From the NCBI RefSeq assembly GCF_031844685.1, contig NZ_CP134605.1:2624001-2688000 (forward strand): a stretch of DNA of 64,000 nt. Direction: 5' to 3'. The stretch comes from Streptomyces sp. ITFR-21 (GTDB lineage Bacteria > Actinomycetota > Actinomycetes > Streptomycetales > Streptomycetaceae). This document shows, in pieces, positions 1-8,969 of the stretch (position 1 is its first letter; each line of letters starts with the position of its first letter). The notes beneath the pieces were generated by a model that saw nothing but the letters and a program-made list of their open reading frames with translations, was not told the DNA's origin and ran no database searches. A program made the translations under genes and the position numbers.

Positions 1-145
1 AACGTGCAAGGCCCATCATTCGTCGCCGCAGGGCCCGGGGGCCGTCATCGGGGCGACGGGAGGTGGCGGGCGGCGAAAGCTCCAGGTCGACGGTGCCGAC
101 CTGAACCTTTCCGAGGTCCGAGCGGGGGTGCAGGGGCGGGGCGGG

Positions 146-1069
146 TCACTTCACGGCAACGTAGACGGTGTTGGTGGCGGTCCGCTCCTGGAGCGGGTTG
201 TCGAACCCGACGACGTGCGCCGCCGTCCGGGGGAAGACCTCGGCGAGCGCGGCGCCGAACTCCTTGTCCGGCGGGTCGTTGGACCACAGCGCGAACACGC
301 CCCCGGGCAGCAGCAGTTCGGCGAGGGCGCGCAGCCCGGCGGGCCGGTAGAGCGCGGCATGGCGCGGATGCAGGACGTGGCGCGGCGAGTGGTCGACGTC
401 CAGCAGGACCGCGTGGAAGCGGCGGCCGGGGGCCTGGGGGTCGAAGCCGCCGGGGCCGCCGGCGGCGGCCGGGCCGGCGGGGGCGGCCCCGGCAGGGGCG
501 GCCCGGTCGGCTGCCGGGTCGGCGGCCCGGTCCGCGGCCTGGGCGTCGGAGGGGTCGGCCGGGCCGGCGGTCCCGGCGGTCCCGGCGGTCCCGGCGGTCC
601 CGGCGGTCCCGGCGGTTCCGGCGGTTCCGGCGTCGGCAGGATCGGCGCTGGAAGGGCCGACCCGGTGCGCGGCCATCGCGAAGAAGTCGCCCCGGACGAG
701 TCGGCAGCGGGGGTCCCCCGCGAGGCCCGCGCCCAGCGGGACCAGCCCCCGGCGGTGCCAGTCGATCACCTCGGCGAGCGCGTCCACCACGATCAGCGAG
801 CGCACCCGGGGGTCGTCCAGCGCGGCCCGCGCGGTGTACCCGAGGCCGAGCCCGCCCACCACCACGTCCAGTGCGGCGCCGGCCGCCTCGGCGAGACCGA
901 GCCGGGTCAGCGCGACCTCGCCCGAGGTGAAGAGGCTGGACATCAGGAACTCGTCGCCGAGCTTCACCTCGTACACGTCCTCGCCGCTCGCCGGATCGCG
1001 TCTGCGCCGCAGGCTGATCTCGCCCATCGGCGTCGGCCGCCAGTCGATCTCCTCGAAACGTGCGCTCAT
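146..1069 (-). CDS. Spermidine synthase-like (polyamine aminopropyltransferase fold) protein
   Basis: The protein has 307 residues if it starts at the ATG at 1069, which follows a GGTGGA-type ribosome binding site; an upstream extension to 1213 looks like non-coding sequence. The glycine-rich nucleotide loop GGLGLGYTA followed by an acidic strand end (VDALAEVIDWH) is typical of spermidine-synthase-like methyltransferase folds that are common and often uncharacterised in Streptomyces. The C-terminal part (LLDVDHSP, then a LLLPGGVFALWSNDPPD strand) fits the same fold. A low-complexity linker of repeated Gly-Thr-Ala splits the domain near its middle and is encoded by a 9-bp tandem repeat. Substrate is unknown; true polyamine synthesis is not shown. 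Confidence 0.75.
   Translation of the reverse strand: MSARFEEIDWRPTPMGEISLRRRRDPASGEDVYEVKLGDEFLMSSLFTSGEVALTRLGLAEAAGAALDVVVGGLGLGYTARAALDDPRVRSLIVVDALAEVIDWHRRGLVPLGAGLAGDPRCRLVRGDFFAMAAHRVGPSSADPADAGTAGTAGTAGTAGTAGTAGTAGPADPSDAQAADRAADPAADRAAPAGAAPAGPAAAGGPGGFDPQAPGRRFHAVLLDVDHSPRHVLHPRHAALYRPAGLRALAELLLPGGVFALWSNDPPDKEFGAALAEVFPRTAAHVVGFDNPLQERTATNTVYVAVK
564..626. repeat. 9-bp in-frame tandem repeat (seven units)
   Basis: The unit ccggcggtc is repeated seven times, the last two with a single t change. It lies in the spermidine-synthase-like gene and encodes Gly-Thr-Ala triplets. Copy number could vary without breaking the frame. Confidence 0.9.
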
Positions 1070-1270
1070 CCGTCCACCCTTTCCACCGGGCCCCACACGG
1101 CCCTCCTGACCGAACCCTAGGTCGTCTTCCCTCCTGCGCCGTTCCGCCCGGCAGGCGGGGTCCGTCACGCTTCGGGGACAGAATGACGGCCTGCCGGCGC
1201 CAGCCACGGCCACGGCCGGTGTGGCCGACCGGCCCAGAGCGTCCGGCCTCCGCTACGCAGCGCCCGCGAC

Positions 1271-1660
1271 ATTTGCCAGGTGGCGGCCGAGGCCGACCAG
1301 ACGTTGCGGACGAACGCTTCGGCGGTCTACCGGTGGCGGGGAGGCAGACCGCCTGCTCCGGACACGGCCCGGTACAGCACCGAAGCCCTTTCCCGGCGCC
1401 TGCGGAGGCACATCACGCCGGAGGATCTCAGCTGGCCGGTCCTTGAAAAGCGATCGGATCGGGCCGATGCCGCGCTTGGGGCGAGCATCGGACCCGATCC
1501 AGTGGAGACCCTACGGCGCCTCGGGGAGGCCGACATCAACCGCCGCAAGATGCTTACCGCCGCCGCGTACAGCGTCGCCGCCGCTGCCCCGCCCTTGGGC
1601 CGAGGGCAGGCCGCCGAAGCGCAGGCCGTGCAGCACCCGCGGTACGTCGGCGGGCTCCGG
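1271..1660 (+). pseudogene. Remnant of a Streptomyces HTH-type regulator
   Basis: The forward frame reads SAVYRWRGGRPPAPDTARY, then ALSRRLRRHITPEDLSW, then TLRRLGEADINRRKML and AAYSVAAAAPP. This order (HTH recognition helix, SRRLGRxVTPEDLG-like helix, then DxxRRxxLxxAAYS) matches the N-terminal part of a family of Streptomyces DNA-binding regulators. No good start codon with a ribosome binding site is visible, and similarity stops near 1660, where low-complexity GC sequence begins. I read it as a truncated, probably inactive relic. Family assignment is from memory of such proteins. Confidence 0.45.
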
Positions 1661-1714
1661 CGGGGACCCGCCGGCGGGGACCCGTCCGGGTACGGAGGTG
1701 GTCATGACCCCGCC

Positions 1715-1798
1715 GTCCGGCCCCGCGGTCCGGCCCCGCCGTCCGGCCCCGCGGTCCGGCCCCGCCGTCCGGCCCCGCCGTCCGGCCCCGCGGTCCGG
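1715..1798. repeat. 13-bp GC-rich tandem repeat
   Basis: The hexamer gtccgg recurs seven times at an exact 13-bp period, separated by ccccgcc or ccccgcg. It lies between two decayed genes and shows no coding signal. Confidence 0.85.
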
Positions 1799-1924
1799 CG
1801 GCGAGCAGCCGGCGGGCCTCCCCCGGGGCGTTACGCCCGGACCCGCCGCGCGTCCGGCGCTCGCGGCTCTCCCGCGCCGGGCCCGGCAGTTGCAGGCCGC
1901 GCAGCCGCGGCCGGTGCGGGACGA

Positions 1925-2225
1925 CCTCGCTGGCCTGGGCCACGGCACGGCGGCGAGGAACAGCCCGAGGCTGTGCTGACACTCGCGCTGCCGCTGGTAG
2001 GTCCGCCCGGACACCGTGACCTCGGGCCCCCGAGCAAGAGCCGCCACGTCCAGGTGCCCGACGCGTCGGACATGGTGAACCGCGCCCGCGCCTGCTCGAA
2101 CCGCTCTGGCAGCCCGACCACCGCGGCCTGGCACCGGTCGACGTCGTCGAAGGTGGTGGCGCTGCGGCCCGGCTCACGGTTGTCGGCGCCGATCAGCCGC
2201 CAGCCGATACGGAGCTCGGTCCCCT
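1925..2225 (-). pseudogene. Frameshifted DUF1508/YegP-like small protein
   Basis: On the minus strand, pieces of one protein can be followed across frames. IGWRLIGADNREPGRSATTF and VVGLPERFEQARARFTMSDA are in one frame. A shift near 2030 is needed to reach ARGPEVTVSGRTYQRQREC and LGLFLAAVPW, and a second near 1945 for AQASEVVP. The pattern xxWRLIxANNRExGRSAxxF, then a second half ending in YQRxxEC, is typical of small Streptomyces proteins related to DUF1508. Two frameshifts make it a pseudogene unless the assembly is wrong. The start is not clear; the upstream part is Gly/Ala-rich low complexity. Confidence 0.45.
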
Positions 2226-2766
2226 CCGGCCCCGCCGCGCCCGCGGCCCCCGCCGCGCCCGCGGCCCCCGCCGCTGCCCGGGTTCCCGCCGGCCCCCGGC
2301 CGGCGGTCTCTTTCCGGCCGCCGGTCTTCGCGGCGAACCGGTCCCTCCGAGGGGGACACCGGCCGCACCGGCGCCGTCAGCCCGGCGTGGCCCGTCCCCG
2401 GGGACCTGCTCAGGTCACGAGACACGTACATGAAACGCGACCCACCCATACGTCCCCGTCCCCCTCATCCCCCACGACACGTGCGCAACCTCGCTGCCGG
2501 CCGAAAAGAACCCGCAACCAGACTTGACGGTCGTCGGTTGTGAGGTTGCCGTGTCCACGGCCAGGCGAAGGCCGAACGGAGAGGAGATGAGCGAGGGGAT
2601 ATCCCCGCACACCGGGTAATCGTGATCAACGCATCGCGTGGCCCGCCGCACCAACGACCCCCGGGGCCGCACAGCGGGCGCCGCGCGGTGTCCGGCGGCG
2701 TGCGCCGGGGCGCCGGGCACCGCCTTTTCGGTTGCCCGCCCGGCACCGCGCTCCCATGCTGGGGGC
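2226..2766. other. Stretch without a supported gene
   Basis: This holds GC-rich low-complexity sequence and then about 250 bases of more ordinary composition upstream of the macro-domain gene. I see no convincing coding region, tRNA or clear terminator. Confidence 0.5.
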
Positions 2767-4095
2767 ATGACGAGTACGCACGACGACGCCGCCCCCTGGC
2801 AGGCGCTGGTCGCCGAGTTGGCGGCGGTACGGGCCAAGGGGCTGCTGCGGCTGCGGGAGCTGGACCTGCCGGCCCTCTACGCGGCGGCGGCGCGGCACGC
2901 GGCCGGTGGGGAAGGGGGAGCGGCGGAGGCGGGCGCGGCGCCGGGGGCCGCGAGGGCGGCAGAGGCGGGCGCACCGGGAACGCCGGGGGCCGCGAGGGCG
3001 GCAGAGGCGGGCGCACCGGGAACGCCGGGGGCGCCGCGGCGCGAGGCCGGACCGGTCGCGGTGGAGGGGCTGTTACGGCGGGCGGCGCAGAGCCTGGAGG
3101 GCGAACGGCTGCGGCCGGCCGCCCTGCACACCTTCGGGCTGGGCCCCGACACCCGCGACCTGTCCGCCAAACTCCGCCGGGAGCGCGCCGCCGACGTCTT
3201 CGGGGTCGGCGCAGAGCGCTTCCGCAAGCACCAGGAGAAGCTGGTGCTGCGTGAGATGGCCACCGCCGTGCTCGCGCTGCCGCCCGGCGCCCGGGACCGC
3301 ACCCCTCCGGCGGTCCCGGGCGCGCCACGGATTCCCACCCCCGCGGCCGGCGCGGCCGGTGCCGCCCACGCGGGCCCGCCGGACGGCACCGCCCCGGCCC
3401 CGGCCAGCCAGCTGGGGGCGGGGCGCACGGTGGTGCCGGTCGCCTTCCCGCACGGCACCGTGCGGATCACCCTGCACGTCTCGTCGATCGAGCTGCTCTC
3501 CGGCGTCGACGTCCTGGTCTCGTCGGAGAACACGTACTTCGAGATGTCCAAGACCTTCCGCAGCACGGTCTCCGGCAGCGTGCGCCGGGCCGGCGCCCGC
3601 AAGGACGCCGCGGGCCGCATCCTGGACGACCTGATCGCCCGTCAGCTGACCGCGTGGGTCGAGCGGTTCGGCTCCCCCGGACTGCCGGTGGCGCCCGGCA
3701 CGGTGGTCGCCACCTCCCCCGGCGAGCTGGCCGCGCGCGGGGTGCGGCGGATCTACCACGCGGCGATCGCCGCCCCGCTGCCCGGCACCGACCGCTACGA
3801 GACCCCGCCGTGGGTGGTGGCCGCCGCCGTCCGCCGGGTCTTCGAGCAGGCCCGCGAGGAGCGTCGCACCGGCGGCGTCCCGCTGCGGTCGATCGCCCTG
3901 CCGCTGCTCGGCGCGGGGCGCGGCGGCCTGGACCCGCGCACCAGTCTGGAGACGATGCTCGCCGCCATGGCCCCGGCGCTGGCCACCGACCCCGGCTGGG
4001 CGGTGCACCTCGCCATCCGTGACGCGGACGTGGCGGCGGCCGTCCTGGACACCCTCACCGGCCACCGCCCCGACGCCGCGCTCCCCCGCGGCTGA
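2767..4095 (+). CDS. Macro-domain protein with N-terminal helical domain
   Basis: The 442-residue protein starts at the ATG at 2767. Residues about 230-435 form a macro domain: VDVLVSSENTYFEM (the NxxN-like ADP-ribose strand), then PGTVVATSPGELAARGVRRIYHA and IALPLLGAGRGGL (the GxGxGG loop), then a C-terminal AIRD strand. Macro domains bind or hydrolyse ADP-ribose derivatives. Residues about 97-170 form a helical region (LLRRAAQSL to FGVGAERFRKHQEKL) that recurs in actinobacterial accessory proteins; I cannot name it. Between the two lies an Ala/Gly/Pro linker containing a perfect 42-bp tandem duplication (2947-3030). The gene converges on the kinase gene with only 11 bases between stops. A role in ADP-ribose signalling or defence is inferred from family and neighbours. 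Confidence 0.75.
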   Translation: MTSTHDDAAPWQALVAELAAVRAKGLLRLRELDLPALYAAAARHAAGGEGGAAEAGAAPGAARAAEAGAPGTPGAARAAEAGAPGTPGAPRREAGPVAVEGLLRRAAQSLEGERLRPAALHTFGLGPDTRDLSAKLRRERAADVFGVGAERFRKHQEKLVLREMATAVLALPPGARDRTPPAVPGAPRIPTPAAGAAGAAHAGPPDGTAPAPASQLGAGRTVVPVAFPHGTVRITLHVSSIELLSGVDVLVSSENTYFEMSKTFRSTVSGSVRRAGARKDAAGRILDDLIARQLTAWVERFGSPGLPVAPGTVVATSPGELAARGVRRIYHAAIAAPLPGTDRYETPPWVVAAAVRRVFEQAREERRTGGVPLRSIALPLLGAGRGGLDPRTSLETMLAAMAPALATDPGWAVHLAIRDADVAAAVLDTLTGHRPDAALPRG

Positions 4096-4106
4096 CCCCC
4101 GGCCGC

Positions 4107-5795
4107 TCACCGCGACCCCGTAATCCGGTACCGCTTGGTGGGCCGCCCGGTGTGGGCGACCGTTACCCAGCCGCGCTCGACGATGTAGCGGTAGGGGCCG
4201 TTGGCGGCCTCCCAGCCGCCGCCGGGCAGCGCGGTCGCGGGCAGCGTGACCGCGCCCTTCTTCGCCGGGTCCCGCCAGACGCCGTGGTAGTAGACGTTTC
4301 CGTAGGCCGTACGGCACAAGGTGATGTCGTGCAGGGCGGTCGTGTAGTGGTGCACGAGTACGGCGTGGGAGCGCTGGTCCGCCGGGAGGCCGGCGTCGGC
4401 CGCCGCGGGGCAGGGCGCCGGGGCCGCCGGGGCGCCGGCCGCCGGCGGTGTGACGGCGGCGGGCGCCGCCGTCTCCTGCCGGTGCCAGAGGTACGCGCCG
4501 GCGCCGAGCAGGCCGATCAGGGCGAGCGCCGCCGCCGTCCAGCCCAGGCCCCGCGCCCACCGCCGGGTGGCCGGCGGAGGCGTCCGCCGGACCGGGGACC
4601 GGGTGGGCGGCGGGGCGGTCCGCCCGGCGGCTCCACCGGTCGTCCGCCGGGTCGGCGGCCTGGCGGCCTGCGGGAACGGCGCGGCCTGCGCGGCCGTCGT
4701 GGTTTTGGTGGTCTGCGGGAGCGGCGCGGCCGTCGTGATCGGGATGATCTGCGTGATCTGCTGGGCCGGGGTGATCCGCGTGGTCGCCGTCCCCGGCCCG
4801 GCCGGCCCCTGCCCCGGGGGTGTGAACGTCGTCCGGTGGTGGGTGTTGGCGTACTCGTCGAGCACCCACAGCGCGTCGGCCCGGTAGGCGGACCCGCCCG
4901 GCATGAACGTGTCCAGCAGCGCGGCCCGCCACGCCGCCGCCGTCGGCCGGCCGGTGGTCGCCGCCGGGTCGTCGAAGGCCCGCGAGAACAGGTCCCGCAG
5001 CCGCGGGGCGAGCCGGTCCGGGTAGTTGGCCGCGGTGATCCACTCGCGTCCCGGCACCCGCCACCGCGGGCCGCCGGGGTTCAGGAACAGCACCCGGTAC
5101 AGCACCAGCGCCAGCGCGTACCGGTCGCTGAAGTGGTCGTGGGACGGGACGGTCCGCACGACGAGCCGCGGATCCCGCCACTCCGGGGTGCTGGGCGCGG
5201 AGGCGGGCAGCGGGCTGCGCGGGCGCAGGCCGTCGCAGTCGATCAGGTAGGCGTGCGGGTCGTCGCCGCGCCAGACGATGTTCTTCCAGGACACGTCGCC
5301 GTGCACCAGCTGCTGCTGGTCCAGGTAGTCGAAGACGTCGCACACCCGGACCAGCACGCCGACCCGGGTGCGGGCGGTCGGCGGGTCGGCGACCCACGCC
5401 TTGTGGAAGTCCAGCGTCCGCGGTCTGCGGCTGCCCTTGCGGTCGTCCCGCATGAACGAGTCCGGGATCAGCGGCAGTACGACCCCGGCCAGGGTGCCGC
5501 CGGGCCCGTCCACCAGGTCGATCGGCCAGTTCACGCTGGACTCCGGGGTGCGGGCCAACTCCCCCTTGCCGTCGGGGCCTTCGGCGCGGCGTACGACCTC
5601 CCGGCCGGTGGTGGCCAGCCGGCCGAGCTGCGCCACCTCGGCCCGGTCGGCCAGCGGCAGCTTGTACCGCTTGTACACCCGCCGCCGGCCGGCCGGGTCG
5701 TCGCACAGGTACAGCACCGACTGCCCGCCGGTCTCGTCCAGCGGCGCGTCGTCGACGCGGTAGCGGACCCCCGTACGCCCGTTGACGGCGCTCAT
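4107..5795 (-). CDS. Protein kinase of vWA-PP2C-kinase triad 1 (TerY-P-like)
   Basis: The 562-residue protein starts at ATG 5795, overlapping the phosphatase stop as ATGA. It has a divergent protein kinase fold: a glycine-poor N-lobe with VYKRYKLP (likely the ATP-binding lysine), a catalytic loop LVHGDVSWKN (residues about 163-172) and DCD at about 186-188 in place of DFG. After residue 320 comes a Pro/Thr-rich linker, then one membrane helix (about 419-437) and an extracytoplasmic C-terminal domain with several aromatic residues. Kinase, PP2C phosphatase and vWA proteins encoded together match the TerY-P type triads described in tellurite-resistance-like and phage-conflict contexts. The kinase probably phosphorylates a partner and the phosphatase reverses it. 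The membrane anchor implies signalling at the membrane. Confidence 0.75.
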   Translation of the reverse strand: MSAVNGRTGVRYRVDDAPLDETGGQSVLYLCDDPAGRRRVYKRYKLPLADRAEVAQLGRLATTGREVVRRAEGPDGKGELARTPESSVNWPIDLVDGPGGTLAGVVLPLIPDSFMRDDRKGSRRPRTLDFHKAWVADPPTARTRVGVLVRVCDVFDYLDQQQLVHGDVSWKNIVWRGDDPHAYLIDCDGLRPRSPLPASAPSTPEWRDPRLVVRTVPSHDHFSDRYALALVLYRVLFLNPGGPRWRVPGREWITAANYPDRLAPRLRDLFSRAFDDPAATTGRPTAAAWRAALLDTFMPGGSAYRADALWVLDEYANTHHRTTFTPPGQGPAGPGTATTRITPAQQITQIIPITTAAPLPQTTKTTTAAQAAPFPQAARPPTRRTTGGAAGRTAPPPTRSPVRRTPPPATRRWARGLGWTAAALALIGLLGAGAYLWHRQETAAPAAVTPPAAGAPAAPAPCPAAADAGLPADQRSHAVLVHHYTTALHDITLCRTAYGNVYYHGVWRDPAKKGAVTLPATALPGGGWEAANGPYRYIVERGWVTVAHTGRPTKRYRITGSR

Positions 5796-7264
5796 CCGCC
5801 GGCCTCCGCGGCCGGCGGCCACACCACCAGCGCGGTCCGGTCGTCGTGCGAGCCCCGCCGCCGGTAGCGCAGCGAGTCCGCCATCCGCGCGGCGCCGCAG
5901 GGTACGGACCAGCGCCCGGCGAGCCAGTCCCGTACGCCGGGCGAGCTGAACACGTCCTCGGCGAGCCCGTCGGTGGCCAGCACCACCAGGCCGGACGGCA
6001 CGGCGCCGACCGGCGCGTACTCGGTGACCCGGTCGGGCTCGGGGTGCGGCAGGGATCCGGAGACCATGTTGAGCGGCCCCTCCTGCTCGCCGAAGACGGT
6101 GCCCCACTCACCGCCCGAGAAGGTCAGCACCGCGCAGTCGCCGACCTTGGCCGCCCAGCCCCCGCCGCCGGCCAGCGGCAGCAGACACAAGGCCGCCGTG
6201 CAGCTCAGGTCGGCGTCACCGAAGGCGGGCAGCACCGCGGCCCGGTACCCGGCCACCGCGGCCGAGGCCCGCGACAGCGCGCCGCGCAGCGCCCGCCGCG
6301 GGTCGGCCGCGAGCTGCCCGGCGGTGATGGCGGACGCCTCCGCGCAGATCCGGTCGGCGAGCAGCACCGCGCCGATCTGCGCGGTGCGCGGCCGGGAGCC
6401 GAGGCCGTCGCAGACCGCGAGCACCAGCGCGGACCCGTCGTCGGTGACGGTGTACTGGTACGCGTCCTGCGGGGTGGTCCCGCCCCGCAGGTGCGCCTGG
6501 CCGGCCAGGCTCGCGGCGGCCACCCAGCGCCCGCCGAGGAGCCCGCCGTCGGCCCGCAGTCCGGGCAGCCCGGTGGCCACGGCCGCGAGCACGGGAACCG
6601 GCCCCCGGCCGAGCTCCCCGATCCGCGGTGCCCCCGTGGGCAGCTCCGCGAAAGAGGCGCCGGGGGACGCCGGTTCGACCACCCCGGAGGCCGCGGAGGC
6701 CGCCGCAGGCAGGCCGGGCTCCGGCCCGTCCGTCTCCGGCGGCGGACCGGACTTTGCTGGCTGCCCGGTCTCCGGCGGCAGACCGGGCCCCCCTGAACGG
6801 CCGGACCCCGGCGGTTCGCCGAGCCCCCGCACGCCGGTCGCCTCCGCCGGCGCGGTAGTGTCCCCCGGCCGCACAGCGGCCTCCGGCGGCAGACCGGGCC
6901 CCCCTGAACGGCCGGACCCCGGCGGTTCGCCGAGCCCCCGCACGCCGGCCCGCTCCTGCGGCGCGTCGGCCTCCGGCCACTGCCCCGGCTCCGCCGACCC
7001 GCCCGTCCCCGGCACGCCGGTCGACCCCGCCGGCGCCCCGGCCTCCCGCCGCCCGTCGGCCTCCGGTCGCGCGGGACTCACCGCGGTGTCGCCCGGCGCC
7101 GGCGGTCCGCCGGGTCCGGCGCCGCCCCCCGTGGCGGCGCCGGACCCGGCCGGGCCGTCCACCGCCACGGGGGTGTCCGCGGCCGGCGCCGGTGCGTCGC
7201 CGGGGCCGCCGGGGCCGCCGGCAAGCTCCTTTCCGAAACCGAACCAGGACCAGAACCGGGCCAC
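5792..7264 (-). CDS. PP2C-type protein phosphatase of triad 1
   Basis: The 490-residue protein starts at GTG 7264, four bases after the vWA stop, with the GAGGTG at the end of that gene serving as ribosome binding site. The first 190 or so residues are a Pro/Gly-rich linker with a repeated block (about 68 bp, copies offset by 111 bp, 6770-6838 and 6881-6949). The C-terminal half is a PP2C domain: GTTPQDAYQY, then LVLAVCDGLGSRP with the metal-binding Asp and DG, and VVLATDGLAEDVFSS and SHDDRTALVVW near the end with the late metal-binding aspartates. These support an Mn/Mg-dependent Ser/Thr phosphatase. It sits between the vWA and kinase genes and is probably their co-expressed partner. Confidence 0.8.
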   Translation of the reverse strand: MARFWSWFGFGKELAGGPGGPGDAPAPAADTPVAVDGPAGSGAATGGGAGPGGPPAPGDTAVSPARPEADGRREAGAPAGSTGVPGTGGSAEPGQWPEADAPQERAGVRGLGEPPGSGRSGGPGLPPEAAVRPGDTTAPAEATGVRGLGEPPGSGRSGGPGLPPETGQPAKSGPPPETDGPEPGLPAAASAASGVVEPASPGASFAELPTGAPRIGELGRGPVPVLAAVATGLPGLRADGGLLGGRWVAAASLAGQAHLRGGTTPQDAYQYTVTDDGSALVLAVCDGLGSRPRTAQIGAVLLADRICAEASAITAGQLAADPRRALRGALSRASAAVAGYRAAVLPAFGDADLSCTAALCLLPLAGGGGWAAKVGDCAVLTFSGGEWGTVFGEQEGPLNMVSGSLPHPEPDRVTEYAPVGAVPSGLVVLATDGLAEDVFSSPGVRDWLAGRWSVPCGAARMADSLRYRRRGSHDDRTALVVWPPAAEAGG

Positions 7265-7268
7265 CGGG

Positions 7269-7958
7269 TCACACCTCGAGCTCGGGCAGCGGCAGCGGGG
7301 TGAGCGCGGCGGAGTTGTGCGGCACCGACAGCATCCCGCCCGTGGCCGAGGCGAACGAGCCGGAGGTGGTCCGGATGCTCATCAGGACCGTCTTGAGGAT
7401 CTCGCGGACCGCCGCGGCCGGGTCGGTGTCCTTGGCGAAGAAGGAGAAGCGGGTCGAGACCTCCTTGATCACCCGCTGGTTGGCCTGCCCGAAGCCGAAA
7501 CTCACCACCTCCGCGCCGTACTTGTCCGCGCGGGCGGTCAACTCCTTGAACGGGACGGTCCAGTCGTCCTGCGCGTTGTGCTCGCCGTCGCTGACGAAGA
7601 AGACGACCGGGCGGTGGTAGCGGGCGCCCTTGCCGAGGCCGGAGATGCCCTCGCGCAGGCACTGCCGGGCGACCCGCAGGCCCTCGGCGAAGTTGGTGCC
7701 GCCCTGCGGGGCCAGCTGCGGCGGGTTCGCGTACTGCAGGTCGGTCAGCGGCAAGACGACCTCCGCCCGGTCGGAGAATGTGACCACCGCCAGCCGGGCG
7801 ATCTCGCCGGTGGCGGGGTCGTCGAGGATGACCTGCTTGATCTCGCGCAGGGCCGCGTTGACCGCGGTCAGCGGCGGGCCCTGCATGGAGTAGGAGACGT
7901 CCAGGACCAGGCAGACCGGAAAGACCGCGGGCCTTTCCACATCGGAGAATGTGGACAT
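7269..7958 (-). CDS. TerY-like von Willebrand factor A domain protein, triad 1
   Basis: The 229-residue protein starts at ATG 7958. It is a single vWA domain with an intact MIDAS metal site: LVLDVSYSM (DxSxS, residues about 18-26), GGTNFAEGL (threonine) and VFFVSDGEHN (aspartate). TerY-type vWA proteins are small, cytoplasmic and lack a signal peptide, as here. It is the first gene of the operon vWA-PP2C-kinase. In the TerY-P family the vWA protein is thought to act as a metal-dependent scaffold or sensor working with the kinase and phosphatase; its exact role here is inferred. Confidence 0.8.
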   Translation of the reverse strand: MSTFSDVERPAVFPVCLVLDVSYSMQGPPLTAVNAALREIKQVILDDPATGEIARLAVVTFSDRAEVVLPLTDLQYANPPQLAPQGGTNFAEGLRVARQCLREGISGLGKGARYHRPVVFFVSDGEHNAQDDWTVPFKELTARADKYGAEVVSFGFGQANQRVIKEVSTRFSFFAKDTDPAAAVREILKTVLMSIRTTSGSFASATGGMLSVPHNSAALTPLPLPELEV

Positions 7959-8281
7959 GGCACACCATCGCCTTCTGTGAGTTCGCCGGGAAAAACGGCA
8001 GGAAGAAGAATACGGGCCAGCGCGAAACGCGGCGGAATTCCGGCGGATACCCCCGGTCGGGGATCACGGATCCGGAAAGAACCGAACGGCTTGTCCCGGC
8101 AGCTCGGCGAGCCGGAACCTGGAAACGAGTATGGCACCGCGGCCGGCGGCCGACCGCCAGCCGGACAACTCTGCGTGAATCACCCGGGAAACACCCGGAT
8201 CACGCCCGGAAAAAGCCCTGCCCGCGCCCGGGGAGCGGGCGCGGGCAGGGCGCGGGCCGGACCGGTGGCCCTCCGGCGGGG
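7959..8281. other. Intergenic stretch with triad 1 promoter side and RES terminator
   Basis: About 320 bases separate the RES gene stop from the vWA start, both on the minus strand. It contains the strong terminator at 8210-8251 and, closer to 7959, the presumed promoter of triad 1. No clear -10/-35 pair could be assigned. Confidence 0.5.
8210..8251 (-). terminator. Rho-independent terminator of the RES toxin operon
   Basis: A perfect 16-bp stem (8215-8230 with 8236-8251) around a 5-base loop is followed on the minus strand by five T (8210-8214). It lies 31 bases downstream of the RES gene stop. Confidence 0.85.
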
Positions 8282-8968
8282 TCAGTGGCCCCCCGGGGCG
8301 GCGGCCGGCGTGCGCGGGCCCACGGTCACGTGGTAGTCCCGCAGGATCCCGTTCAGCCAGTCCACGCCGGCGTCGCCGTCCAGCGCGATCGGCGGCTCCC
8401 CGGTGGTGGTGAAGGTGTGCTCGTCCCCGCTCTCCGCGCCGAACAGCACCAGTGCCTTCGCCGGCATGTCCTGGTGGGACACCCAGACGAAGCCGTCGGC
8501 CCACGACGCCTCCGCGCGCAGCCAGTGCCCCCAGCGCCGGGTGAAGGCGTACTCGGTGGCCGCGGAGTGCACCAGCCAGTAGTCCTCCTGCTGGACCGCC
8601 GACAGGTCCGGGGTGCTGACCAGCGACACCAGTTCCACGTCCCGGGCCAGGCGCACCTGGGACAGCAGCCGGTCCGCCAGCCACGCGTAGGGCAGCAGTC
8701 GCTTGCCGTCCGGCCCGAACCGCACGCCGCGCAGCAGCGTCTCGGCCACCGCGGTGCGCTGCTCGGGCGCCGCGTAGAGGTAGGAGTAGCGGTCGTTGCC
8801 CGTACTGCCGAACCGGTTGCCGCCGAAGTGCGGGTCCTGCTCCCGGCGGTTGAACGCGTGGGCGGGGTAATCGCGGGAGTGCACCCGGTAGAACAGCTCG
8901 CCCGCCCGGTACGTCACCGGTCGCGCGTCGGCGGTGCCCTTCTCGGGCAGCGTGTCACCACGGCTCAT
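8282..8968 (-). CDS. RES-domain toxin
   Basis: The 228-residue protein starts at ATG 8968 after a strong AGGAGG site. The RES signature is visible: LFYRVHSRDYPAHAFN near the start (Arg), then FGSTGNDRYSYLYAAPEQRT and AVAETLLRG (Glu), and DYWLVHSAATEYAFTRRWGHW further on (Ser). RES toxins degrade NAD+ and are usually encoded with an Xre/MbcA/ParS-type antitoxin. The preceding gene matches such an antitoxin, with one base between stop and start, so this is a classical antitoxin-first operon. The antitoxin carries a frameshift, which makes the state of this toxin of interest. The protein is somewhat longer than typical RES toxins, with a C-terminal extension. Confidence 0.85.
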   Translation of the reverse strand: MSRGDTLPEKGTADARPVTYRAGELFYRVHSRDYPAHAFNRREQDPHFGGNRFGSTGNDRYSYLYAAPEQRTAVAETLLRGVRFGPDGKRLLPYAWLADRLLSQVRLARDVELVSLVSTPDLSAVQQEDYWLVHSAATEYAFTRRWGHWLRAEASWADGFVWVSHQDMPAKALVLFGAESGDEHTFTTTGEPPIALDGDAGVDWLNGILRDYHVTVGPRTPAAAPGGH

Positions 8969-8969
8969 C

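Noticed and set aside
4..930. Long forward open frames over the spermidine-synthase-like gene
   Set aside because: They are Arg/Gly/Pro-rich shadow frames without ribosome binding sites; the minus-strand frame has the domain signature.
3073..6111. A 1012-codon minus-strand frame across the macro, kinase and phosphatase genes
   Set aside because: It is a shadow frame of low-complexity Arg/Pro/Gly composition; the overlapping frames hold the recognised kinase, PP2C and macro domains.
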